Shown here one piece after another: positions 5,828 through 11,532 of a stretch of 11,917 nucleotides of DNA (the first letter of the stretch is position 1; the number at the start of each line of letters is the position of its first letter). Below the pieces are notes generated by a model. That model had not been told where the DNA came from, ran no database searches, and saw nothing but the letters and a program-made list of their open reading frames with translations. Source of the DNA: CAVPRW01 sp046727435 [NCBI: bacterium] (GTDB taxonomy: Bacteria; Tectomicrobia; Entotheonellia; J063); assembly GCA_046727435.1 (NCBI GenBank), contig JBKPCR010000555.1, forward strand, positions 1 through 11,917. The letters are read 5' to 3'. The position numbers were made by a program, and so were the translations under genes.

Positions 5828-6316
5828 TTAACCTTTCGCGGCCGCTTGGGCAAAGCCTTGGAGGATGCCGCCCCATCCGCGTTCGGAATCGAAGGTCGCT
5901 TGCATGGTCTCGGCCTGGGCTCCGTAGCGTTCCAGGCGACGGTGCTCTAGCTCGACGAGTGTTGTGTCTCGACCTTTGGAGATGAACCGAACCTCGACCT
6001 CGGTACCCAGCTTGGGGTCGTACTTCCAGTCCGCGCCGATATCCCAGGACAATACGATTCGGTGAGGAGGTTCCCAGACCAACACCCGCCCCCAATCGCA
6101 CTCAGCGCCATCGCTGGAGCGCTCGAACCAGCGCCCGCCCACCCGTGGCTCAATGATCGCAGTCTGTGCCGGGTTGGCACCGATATGGTGTGTTTTCAGC
6201 GGCCACCAGGTGCCGTGCTGCTCCGTGAACACCACAAAAGCATGGGCTTGTGGGGCGTTCACCAGCACCGATTTGCGGACGACTAGTTCACTTCGGTCTT
6301 TGGCTCGAGTAGTCAT
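5828..6316 (-). CDS. SRPBCC-fold (AHSA1/START-like) protein
   Basis: A 162-residue cytoplasmic protein. ELVVRKSVLVNAPQAHAFVV opens the helix-grip fold. The middle contains VGGRWFERSSDGAECDWGRV and LVWEPPHRIVLSWDI, and it ends WGGILQGFAQAAAKG with the long C-terminal helix that lines the cavity. These proteins bind hydrophobic ligands or act as small-molecule cyclases or chaperone co-factors; no substrate is evident. I chose ATG 6316 over an upstream in-frame start at 6388 because AAGGAGA sits 7 nt upstream. The ATG overlaps the stop of the ArsR gene (ATGA), implying translational coupling. ArsR-SRPBCC pairs are a common arrangement in which the regulator controls its partner. Its 3' end is 10 bases from the IS debris. 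Confidence 0.88.
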   Translation of the reverse strand: MTTRAKDRSELVVRKSVLVNAPQAHAFVVFTEQHGTWWPLKTHHIGANPAQTAIIEPRVGGRWFERSSDGAECDWGRVLVWEPPHRIVLSWDIGADWKYDPKLGTEVEVRFISKGRDTTLVELEHRRLERYGAQAETMQATFDSERGWGGILQGFAQAAAKG

Positions 6317-6639
6317 CTGCGTCTCTCCTTTCGTTGGGGCGAAGATCGCTCCGCCTTCGTCTTGAACTGCTCCAGCGCCGTCTGCCAAAGGGCATCCAGG
6401 TGATCGCGCAGCGCGGCTACTCCCTGAGGATCGAGCCGGTAGATGTTCCGTGTTCCCTCCTTACGCAGCATTACCAAACCCGCATCTTTCAGTACCCGCA
6501 GGTGCTGAGATACGGCTGGACGTGAGACAGGCAACTGCCGCGCAATGTCTGCCACTGAACTTGGACGAACCGACAGGACCTCGACGATCTTCCGCCGCGT
6601 TGCATCACCGAGAGCGGCCATCTGATCCGTTGCGTTCAC
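6313..6639 (-). CDS. ArsR/SmtB-family winged-helix transcriptional repressor
   Basis: About 108 residues. The opening MAALGDATRRKIVEVLSVRP and the wing-HTH region SVADIARQLPVSRPAVSQHL followed by RVLKDAGLVMLRKEGTRNIY are textbook ArsR. The ELCVCDL-type arsenic motif and other cysteine metal sites are absent, so it probably does not sense arsenite or zinc in the classical way. GTG 6639 is preferred because GGAGG precedes it by 6-7 nt. ATG 6651, four codons upstream, has no ribosome site and would sit only about 14 nt from the predicted transcription start. It is first in an operon with the SRPBCC gene and probably represses its own promoter. Confidence 0.88.
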   Translation of the reverse strand: MNATDQMAALGDATRRKIVEVLSVRPSSVADIARQLPVSRPAVSQHLRVLKDAGLVMLRKEGTRNIYRLDPQGVAALRDHLDALWQTALEQFKTKAERSSPQRKERRR

Positions 6640-6665
6640 CGTTTCCTCCATGGTAAGCCCATACT

Positions 6666-6701
6666 AACCGTAAGTATACACTTACCATAAACGCATGTCA
6701 A
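6666..6701 (-). promoter_or_regulatory. Consensus sigma70 promoter of the ArsR-SRPBCC operon
   Basis: On the minus strand TTGACA (6701-6696) is separated by exactly 17 nt from TATACT (6678-6673). A start near 6666 gives a leader of about 26 nt that contains the GGAGG site for the GTG start of the ArsR gene. Confidence 0.75.
6670..6685. promoter_or_regulatory. Likely ArsR operator overlapping the -10
   Basis: GTAAGTATACACTTAC is an inverted repeat with 6-bp arms (GTAAGT and ACTTAC) around 4 bp. It covers the whole -10 hexamer, so a bound dimer would block polymerase. A further GGTAAG half-site at 6652-6657 is inverted relative to CTTACC at 6681-6686. Repressor identity is inferred from adjacency. 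Confidence 0.6.
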
Positions 6702-7035
6702 GGGCATTTTCATAGCGGAGGAACGGGTGTGCACAACTGGGTCGTGTACCTTCAGCCTGCGGATAATTCAGTTAGGGTAGCGGGCACAATCGTGCGACTT
6801 TATACGCTAAGGGCTCAATTGCTGCTCAGCGACATGTATCGTGAACCATCCTCCAGGTATCTATTCGCACCGACCTGTAGGAGATACGAGAGTTTAGCTG
6901 TGTGGTAGCTCGGCAAACGTCCAGAGGGTTGCTGATGCGAATAGCATCCTTAATAGTCTTTAACGCCCTTGCAAAATAAAGGTTTACGGCTTAGCGTATA
7001 TTTTCACATCAAATTGCCCACTACCCTTACTGCAG
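6702..7035. other. Intergenic stretch without recognisable genes
   Basis: I see no open frame with family resemblance here. The only structure is a 5-bp hairpin at 6934-6948 (GATGC, five bases, GCATC) followed by an AT-rich tail, a weak terminator candidate at best. The region separates the divergent ArsR operon from the ISKra4 remnant. Confidence 0.4.
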
Positions 7036-7061
7036 GAGAGCATCAAAAACCTGGGGGTGAC
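7036..7061. repeat. Candidate left terminus of an ISKra4 element
   Basis: GAGAGC, ten bases, then TGGGGGTGAC resembles the segment at 1746-1771 beside the other ISKra4 remnant. It lies about 60 bp upstream of an ISKra4-like start codon in the right orientation to be the left terminal repeat. Confidence 0.4.
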
Positions 7062-7121
7062 TGGTCCGTCCGGGGTAGAATGCGCCTCTCCATCGATATG
7101 TCCCAGATGGGAGGACACCCC

Positions 7122-7211
7122 ATGAAGATCAAGGTGCAGCTTGTCCTGTATGCAGAGGATGGTCGTGAAGAGCAGGTGCAGGAGGTCGCGATGGTGGAGA
7201 AGCCGCACTAG
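7122..7211 (+). pseudogene. ISKra4-family transposase, N-terminal stub
   Basis: ATG 7122 has GGGAGG 7 nt upstream and opens MKIKVQLVLYAEDGREEQVQ followed by EVAMVEKPH and TAG. ISKra4-family transposases typically begin MKIKVQ-like strand, acidic turn, then a V.EVA.LEK segment, so this is the first 29 or so codons of such a gene. The frame then stops and homology is lost, so only the 5' end remains. It is in plus orientation, opposite to the C-terminal remnant at 1768-2337; the two need not come from one copy. Its translation signals lie just upstream of the methyltransferase at 7283. Confidence 0.6.
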
Positions 7212-7282
7212 CCATTCTACCCTGACTCGATGGCTGGCCCTCTGTTCAAGAAGCCCCATGAGTCGCATCTCGGGAGCACACC

Positions 7283-7936
7283 ATGTCGCGTCGACTGAGA
7301 CGATGGGTCGTGGTGGGGCTGTTCGCCCTCGCGGGCGTCGTCGTGCTCGCGGCCGGCTGTCTACCGTATCTGCCGCTGCTGCATGGCACGACGGCTGACG
7401 AGGTGGAGCGCCTCGCCGCGTGGCTTGAGGTCCAACCCGGGACGCGCGTCGCCGATGTGGGCGCCGGTGACGGCACGTTTGCCATCGCGCTGGCGCGCCG
7501 TGTCGGTCCCTCGGGTCAGGTGTATGCGACCGAGCTCGATGCCGCACGGCTCGTCGACATTCGACAGGCGGCGACAGACGCGCGGCTCTCGAACGTCACG
7601 GTGATCGAGGGAGCGGTCTCGAGCACGAACCTCCCCGACGCGTGCTGCGAGGCGCTCTTCAGTCGCTTCGTCTACCATCACCTGACGGACCCTGCGGCCA
7701 CCAACGCCGACATCTTTCGCGCCCTCCGTCCAGGTGGCCGCCTGGTGATCATCGACTTCGAGCCGGGGGGGATCATGGATTGGATCGGTCGGCCGGAGAC
7801 CGCGGATCGTCACGGCGGACATGGCACGCCCAAGGAGACGGTGCTGCAGGAGGTGACAGTCGCTGGCTTCCAGTGGATGCGCGGGCCAGAGTCGTGGCGC
7901 GGCCGGACCTACGCGGTGCTGTTCAGGCGCCCGTGA
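7283..7936 (+). CDS. Membrane-anchored or lipoprotein-type class I SAM methyltransferase
   Basis: A 217-residue protein. Residues 1-7 are basic (MSRRLRR) and 8-27 are a hydrophobic segment, VVVGLFALAGVVVLAAGC. This is either an N-terminal anchor or a lipoprotein signal with Cys26 (the -3 residue is Ala rather than the usual Leu, so lipidation is uncertain). The methyltransferase domain follows: motif I VADVGAGDGTFAIALA (57-72), YATELDAARL with the ribose-binding acidic residue (81-90), the core strand block around FSRFVYHHLTDPAATNADIF (127-145), and LRPGGRLVIIDFEPGG (148-163). A ribosome site GGGAG lies 8 nt before ATG 7283. Relatives with this layout are often annotated as secreted or membrane methyltransferases of unknown substrate. 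The ISKra4 stub ends 71 nt upstream. Confidence 0.86.
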   Translation: MSRRLRRWVVVGLFALAGVVVLAAGCLPYLPLLHGTTADEVERLAAWLEVQPGTRVADVGAGDGTFAIALARRVGPSGQVYATELDAARLVDIRQAATDARLSNVTVIEGAVSSTNLPDACCEALFSRFVYHHLTDPAATNADIFRALRPGGRLVIIDFEPGGIMDWIGRPETADRHGGHGTPKETVLQEVTVAGFQWMRGPESWRGRTYAVLFRRP

Positions 7937-8054
7937 CCTGGAGCGCCTGGACGCGCGAGTGAGGAGCGTGGCATGGTCACATGAGGGGTTCCAGGAGCAG
8001 GTATCGGAACATGTGCGGTGAGCTCTCACGCCATCGTTGCCAAAGATTGACGAA

Positions 8055-8088
8055 GCCGATACACACGGTCGCATCTGCGTGTGTTGGC
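8055..8088. repeat. Imperfect hairpin downstream of the methyltransferase
   Basis: ACACACG (8061-8067) pairs with CGTGTGT (8078-8084) across a 10-nt loop, and GCC/GGC extend the stem after an asymmetric bulge. There is no T-run, so it is not a classical rho-independent terminator. The flanks lack the RYYYAAC/GTTRRRY boxes of an attC. Confidence 0.4.
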
Positions 8089-8166
8089 GCCTACCACCGC
8101 GGATCACAGACCAGCATGTGGGGTCAGATACTGTGAAATGCATTGTTTTTCCCGGTGCACATGTGT

Positions 8167-8355
8167 CGGTTGAAACGAACAAAGGTACCGAAAGTTTCAC
8201 AGCTCATTTGAGGGTCTGATTTATCAATGAGTTGCAAACGAGGCAATCTCGATAAAGCCAGCTCGAAAATAGAGGGTTACAAATCATGTCACTATTGATG
8301 TTATTGTGTTTATAGGACCCTATGAAACTTTCGAGCCGTTTGTTCGGTTCGACCC
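8167..8355. repeat. Long imperfect inverted repeat, MITE-like
   Basis: The 36-nt arms at 8167-8202 and 8320-8355 match at 28 of 36 positions, including a run GAACAAA and a second run CGAAAGTTTCA. The 117-bp interior is noticeably AT-richer than its surroundings and has no gene. Total length is 189 bp. The arrangement could be a miniature transposable element or a large stem-loop. It ends 60 bp before the cassette boundary at 8416. No clear target duplication was found. Confidence 0.55.
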
Positions 8356-8415
8356 AATCTTGCCTGGAGTGCTGATAGTAAATTTTCCGGCGATAACGCC
8401 TGGAGACCCTAATAC

Positions 8416-8422
8416 GTTAGGC
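8416..8422 (+). other. Cassette 5' recombination core GTTAGGC
   Basis: GTTAGGC fits the integron core GTTRRRY, with crossover between G8416 and T8417. It pairs perfectly with the R'' box GCCTAAC at the far end of the same segment (9648-9654). I could not find a matching attC stem directly to its left, so it may be an attI-type, degraded attC or secondary site. Confidence 0.6.
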
Positions 8423-9704
8423 TCCCGAAATCGAACCTGCTCGTGAGGGTGTTCCGACGGTGAAGCTTCATGGAGTGGACATGACAGCACCCAAGGCTAT
8501 CGTCATTGGCGGCGGCATCGGTGGCCTGGCAGCAGCGGTGGCGCTGAGCAAGGTTGGCATGGCCGTAGCGGTCTTCGAACGCGCCCCCGCAATCCGCGAG
8601 GTCGGCGCCGGTCTGTCCCTGTGGTCTAATGCCGTCACTGCCTTGCGGCGGTTGGGACTCGAGTCACGCATCACAGAACTCGGGTCGCCTGTGGAACGGA
8701 TGCAGGTCGTCACCGCCTCCGGCCAAGTGCTCAGCGACATCACGATTGAGGAACTGAGCCGGAAGGCTGGCGCTCCCTCGCTGTGCGTTCATCGGGCCGA
8801 TCTGCGGCGCACGCTCGCGGAGGCCCTGGAGCTCAGCGTGATCCGGACGAATGCCACGTGCGTCGGTTTCGAACAGCACAGCGACGTTGTCACCGCACGG
8901 TTTGCGGACGGCCGGTCAGAATCGGGCGATCTACTGCTCGGGGCTGATGGGATTCAGTCGGCTATTCGAGCCCAACTGTTCGGCCCGTCGGAGCCGCGGT
9001 ATGCCGGTTACACCTGTTGGCGCGGGATCGCCCATGTTCAGCATCCGGACCTACCGCCTGGTCTGTCATTGTTCGCCGTGGGCCGCGGAACCCAGGTGGG
9101 TTTGTTCCATTGCGGTCCGGGCCGAATCTACTGGTTTGTGACCCAGAACGCCCCGGCAGGCACAGCGGATCCTCCGGGTGGGCACAAACGCGCGGTTCTC
9201 ACAGCTTTCACGGGATGGCATCCTATGTTCCGCGCGGTCATCGAGGCGACGGAGGAGTCGGCCATCTTGAAGAACGACATCATTGACCGGCCGCCGATCC
9301 GCATGTGGGGCGTAGGGAGACTGACCCTGCTCGGAGATGCGGCCCATCCGACCACGCCGAATCTGGGTCAAGGGGCCTGCCAGGCCTTGGAGGATGCGGT
9401 CGTGCTTGCCGACTGCTTGCGCCGGGCTGACGGTGTGATCTCCGGCTTACGTTCCTATGAAGAACACCGTCGGAGGCGAACGGCCTTCGTGACCACGCAG
9501 TCTTGGTCTTTGGGGAAGGTGTTCCAATGGCAAAATCCGATCGCGATATGGTTGCGCAACCGGAGTATCCGCACAAAGTGGGGACATCGGCAAAGTCTTA
9601 AGCTATTTGAGAAATTGGCGACCTACAAGGTGCCACAACTGCGGGGAGCCTAACACACGGCTGGAGCGGGACGCTCACTTCGTTCGCGCTCCTCAGCCGT
9701 AACG
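8417..9704 (+). mobile_element. Integron-type gene cassette carrying an FAD monooxygenase
   Basis: The 1288-bp segment begins TTAGGC and ends with an attC of the standard layout. It contains one gene in the same orientation as the attC and almost no spare DNA, as typical cassettes do. The gene's TAA stop lies inside the R'' box. R'' complements the cassette's own first bases exactly but mismatches the following GTTAGAC at one position, as expected when the downstream six bases belong to the next cassette. No integrase gene lies in this window. Confidence 0.7.
8481..9653 (+). CDS. Group A FAD-dependent monooxygenase (urate hydroxylase/zeaxanthin epoxidase-like)
   Basis: A 390-residue flavoprotein hydroxylase. 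The dinucleotide-binding fold is AIVIGGGIGGLAAAVAL (residues 6-22), with the ribose-binding E33 in VFERAP. The FAD/NADPH DG motif is GDLLLGADGIQSAIR (149-163). YAGYTCWRGI (174-183) resembles the epoxidase/urate hydroxylase subgroup. The GD motif is LTLLGDAAHPTTPNLGQGAC (281-300). The enzyme should use NAD(P)H and O2 to hydroxylate or epoxidise a small, often aromatic, substrate. No signal peptide is seen. ATG 8481 has GGAG 5 nt upstream; in-frame GTG 8460 is an alternative. The stop TAA (9651-9653) lies inside the attC, so this is a cassette gene. Substrate is unknown; drug-modifying relatives exist, but nothing here shows that role. Confidence 0.92.
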   Translation: MTAPKAIVIGGGIGGLAAAVALSKVGMAVAVFERAPAIREVGAGLSLWSNAVTALRRLGLESRITELGSPVERMQVVTASGQVLSDITIEELSRKAGAPSLCVHRADLRRTLAEALELSVIRTNATCVGFEQHSDVVTARFADGRSESGDLLLGADGIQSAIRAQLFGPSEPRYAGYTCWRGIAHVQHPDLPPGLSLFAVGRGTQVGLFHCGPGRIYWFVTQNAPAGTADPPGGHKRAVLTAFTGWHPMFRAVIEATEESAILKNDIIDRPPIRMWGVGRLTLLGDAAHPTTPNLGQGACQALEDAVVLADCLRRADGVISGLRSYEEHRRRRTAFVTTQSWSLGKVFQWQNPIAIWLRNRSIRTKWGHRQSLKLFEKLATYKVPQLRGA

Positions 9705-9710
9705 TTAGAC
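9648..9710 (+). other. attC recombination site (63 bp)
   Basis: R'' is GCCTAAC (9648-9654) and R' is GTTAGAC (9704-9710). Between them ACGGCTG (about 9657-9663) pairs perfectly with CAGCCGT (about 9694-9700), and GAGCG with CGCTC further in. One extra base on the left strand opposes three on the right, giving the extrahelical bases that define the recombinogenic strand. The loop is short (around ACTTCGTTC). Length and layout are those of a compact attC. Confidence 0.8.
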
Positions 9711-9812
9711 GTTCAAATCCAGGAGGAGGGTACCGTTCCACAATTGAGAGAGCACATGATGGTAGCAAAGGATGGGCGAAGCCTGCCCCACATACCGCAG
9801 GAGGAGAGCGAT

Positions 9813-10118
9813 ATGGCTGCCTATAGCATTGGTCTACGGCGGTCGGAACCTCGGGGGACGGCTTGGTTAGACGAATATCTCCCGAAGACGGCCGCCCTGA
9901 TAGCAAAACACGGTGGCAAGGTGTTGATCGGGGGCAACTCCCCGCAGGCCCTGATGGCCCTGGAAGGGGCGGCGAAGCCGCCCCTCTCCGTCGTCATCTT
10001 GGAGTTCCCTTCGCTCGAGCACGCCCAAGCCTTTCACAACGACCCAGACTACGCGCCGCTGAAACAGTTGCGCCAGGCCAACATTGACATGGAGGTCTTC
10101 GTCGTAGAGCCGGTGTGA
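9813..10118 (+). CDS. DUF1330 family protein (dimeric alpha-beta barrel)
   Basis: A 101-residue protein. It opens MAAYSIGLRRSEP and has LDEYLPKTAALIAKHGGKVL, then LSVVILEFPSLEHAQAFHND and PDYAPLKQLRQANIDMEVFV. The strand-helix order and the VILEFPS..HAQAFHNDPDY.PLK block are diagnostic of DUF1330, a ferredoxin-like dimer family of unknown biochemical role. ATG 9813 follows a strong GGAGGAG site 7 nt away; an in-frame TTG at 9744 is less likely. The gene begins about 100 bp after the attC crossover and points the same way, so it is the likely content of the next cassette. No R'' box complementary to its 5' end (expected GTCTAAC) was found downstream. Confidence 0.88.
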   Translation: MAAYSIGLRRSEPRGTAWLDEYLPKTAALIAKHGGKVLIGGNSPQALMALEGAAKPPLSVVILEFPSLEHAQAFHNDPDYAPLKQLRQANIDMEVFVVEPV

Positions 10119-10228
10119 GTACGCGCAGGCGTGGCCGCTTTGCACCGGTGCCGCGCCATGCGGTGAGATGCCCTCCAGGCATGACGTCGCTCCTACTCCA
10201 CACAACCAGAGACGGAGGGTCACAGCGG

Positions 10229-10834
10229 ATGCGAGTCCCTCGGGAGCAGTTTCAGAGCCTCAACCTTGAAGTCCATGGCATCTTGAGCGATGTCCCGCTC
10301 CACGACGTCACGGCTGTGGACCTGCCGGGGGGAGGCGCTGGGCGCACGATTTCGGACGTGCGAGCGCTCCTGGCACGCCAGAACGTGCAGGCTGCGAACC
10401 CCATCGTGCGAGGCCTATTCGCGCTACGCGCACTGCTGGGACGGCTGTTTGGCTGGGACGCTGAGAGGCACACGCCCCAGGAGACGTCGTCTATCCATCG
10501 GCTCAGCAGCGCCATCAAACGTCGTTCGGCTCTGCCCCCTGGTGCACTGGACGGCCCGTTCCGTGTATTGTACGTGCTTGAGAGAGAGTCGCTGGCCGAG
10601 GTTCGCAATGCGACGGTGCACGCCTTCCTGGCGTCCGTGCTCACAGAGACTCCCTGCGGATATCGCCTGTACTGGGCGGTCTATCGGGATCCTGGCGGCG
10701 CTGTCCTGGCAGCACATGGTGATCTTCGGTTGAGCGGCCTGTCGATTTCGGGCCGGCCCGTTCGACAAGGACGTGAGCGGGCCAACCTACGGAGAGACGG
10801 ACATGCGATTCATGATCATGGTGAAGGCGAGTAA
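10229..10834 (+). CDS. DUF2867-like protein with an aberrant C-terminus
   Basis: The 201-residue open frame starts at ATG 10229 with GGAGGG 9 nt upstream; an in-frame GTG at 10115 is less likely. Residues 1-152 look like DUF2867: LEVHGILSDVPLHDVTAVDL, PGGGAGRTISDVRALL, FALRALLGRLFGWDAE, GPFRVLYVLERESLAEVRNA and TVHAFLASV...YRLYWAVY. In relatives I recall, YWA.Y is followed by a segment with DPFRR..VYPA. Here it is replaced after about 10686 by DPGGAVLAAHGDLRLSGLSI and further low-complexity residues. The frame then overlaps the next gene by 32 nt. The 3' end is probably a junction with unrelated DNA. Function of the family is unknown. Confidence 0.72.
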   Translation: MRVPREQFQSLNLEVHGILSDVPLHDVTAVDLPGGGAGRTISDVRALLARQNVQAANPIVRGLFALRALLGRLFGWDAERHTPQETSSIHRLSSAIKRRSALPPGALDGPFRVLYVLERESLAEVRNATVHAFLASVLTETPCGYRLYWAVYRDPGGAVLAAHGDLRLSGLSISGRPVRQGRERANLRRDGHAIHDHGEGE

Positions 10835-11240
10835 GGACTCGGAAGCCGGCAAGCTGCCGAGCCAGGAGCTGCTGGCGGCGATGGGCCAGTACAACGAGGA
10901 ACTGGTCAAGGCCGGCGTCCTCCTCAGCGGCGAAGGGCTGCAGCCGAGCAGCAAGGGCGCGCGCGTGCGCTTCTCGGGCGACCGGCGCACCGTCATCGAC
11001 GGCCCGTTCGCCGAGACCAAGGAGCTGATCGCCGGCTACTGGCTGTGGCAGGTGAAGTCGAAGGAGGAGGCCATCGAGTGGGTCAAGCGTTGCCCCCACC
11101 CGATGCCCGGCACCGAGGCCGAGATCGAGATCCGCCAGGTCTTCGAGACCGAGGACTTTGGCGCGGAGTTCACGCCGGAGCTGCGCGAGCAGGAAGAGCG
11201 CCTGCGCGCCCAGGCCGCCCAGCTGGCGCAGAAGCGCTGA
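10803..11240 (+). CDS. YCII-related (DGPF-domain) protein
   Basis: A 145-residue protein. MRFMIMVKASKDSEAGKLPS opens the alpha-beta barrel, and TVIDGPFAETKELIAGYWLW (63-82) contains the DGPF signature (66-69). VKSKEEAIEWVKRCPHPMPG follows, and a charged helix, REQEERLRAQAAQLAQKR, closes the protein. YCII-type proteins are small cytoplasmic dimers with a conserved His/Asp pocket, often encoded beside ECF sigma factors; no sigma gene is visible here. ATG 10803 has GGAGAG 6 nt upstream. It overlaps the tail of the DUF2867-like frame. Codon use is strongly GC-rich at third positions, unlike the cassette genes to the left. Confidence 0.9.
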   Translation: MRFMIMVKASKDSEAGKLPSQELLAAMGQYNEELVKAGVLLSGEGLQPSSKGARVRFSGDRRTVIDGPFAETKELIAGYWLWQVKSKEEAIEWVKRCPHPMPGTEAEIEIRQVFETEDFGAEFTPELREQEERLRAQAAQLAQKR

Positions 11241-11532
11241 GCCGGAGACGCCGAGGACCCGCACGCGTCCCCCGCTGGCCTCGCCGCTGCTCGCGCGGCC
11301 AGCGTGCCGGCCGTGGTGCGAGCGCTTCATCCGTGGAGTCCGGTCGCCTGATGCAATCAAGCTGGCTTGGTTTCACCGCCACTGATGTGCGGCACGATGT
11401 GCGCACCTCTGCATAAGGTCAGCTGAGCCAGCCATATCTGTCACGGAAACTTTGGCGAGGTTTGCTCCCCTACACTCGCGCCGAAGACCTTTCCGGCTGA
11501 CGATCCAGCGGTGTCGTCTGGAGGACAGCACC
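11241..11532. other. Intergenic region with a GC-rich hairpin
   Basis: CGCTGGCC (11273-11280) and GGCCAGCG (11297-11304) form a perfect 8-bp stem with a 16-nt loop, 30 bp after the YCII stop. There is no T-run, so termination is possible but unproven. No promoter for the downstream gene stands out. The ribosome site CTGGAGGA precedes ATG 11533. Confidence 0.4.

Noticed and set aside
6934-6948. Hairpin considered as a rho-independent terminator
   Set aside because: The stem is only 5 bp and the following sequence is not a proper T-run; no gene ends just upstream.
8055-8088. Bulged hairpin considered as another attC
   Set aside because: The stem is attC-like, but no RYYYAAC box precedes it and no GTTRRRY box follows it at the right distance.
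7361-8200. 279-codon minus-strand frame
   Set aside because: Antisense to the anchored methyltransferase for most of its length; Arg-rich shadow without motifs.
8167-8355. Long inverted repeat considered as a VCR-like attC
   Set aside because: The outer ends lack R'' and R' cores, and the GTTAGGC core is 60 bp outside the right arm.
10641-11360. 239-codon minus-strand frame
   Set aside because: Antisense to the YCII gene; low-complexity Leu/Ala/Arg composition typical of a shadow frame.
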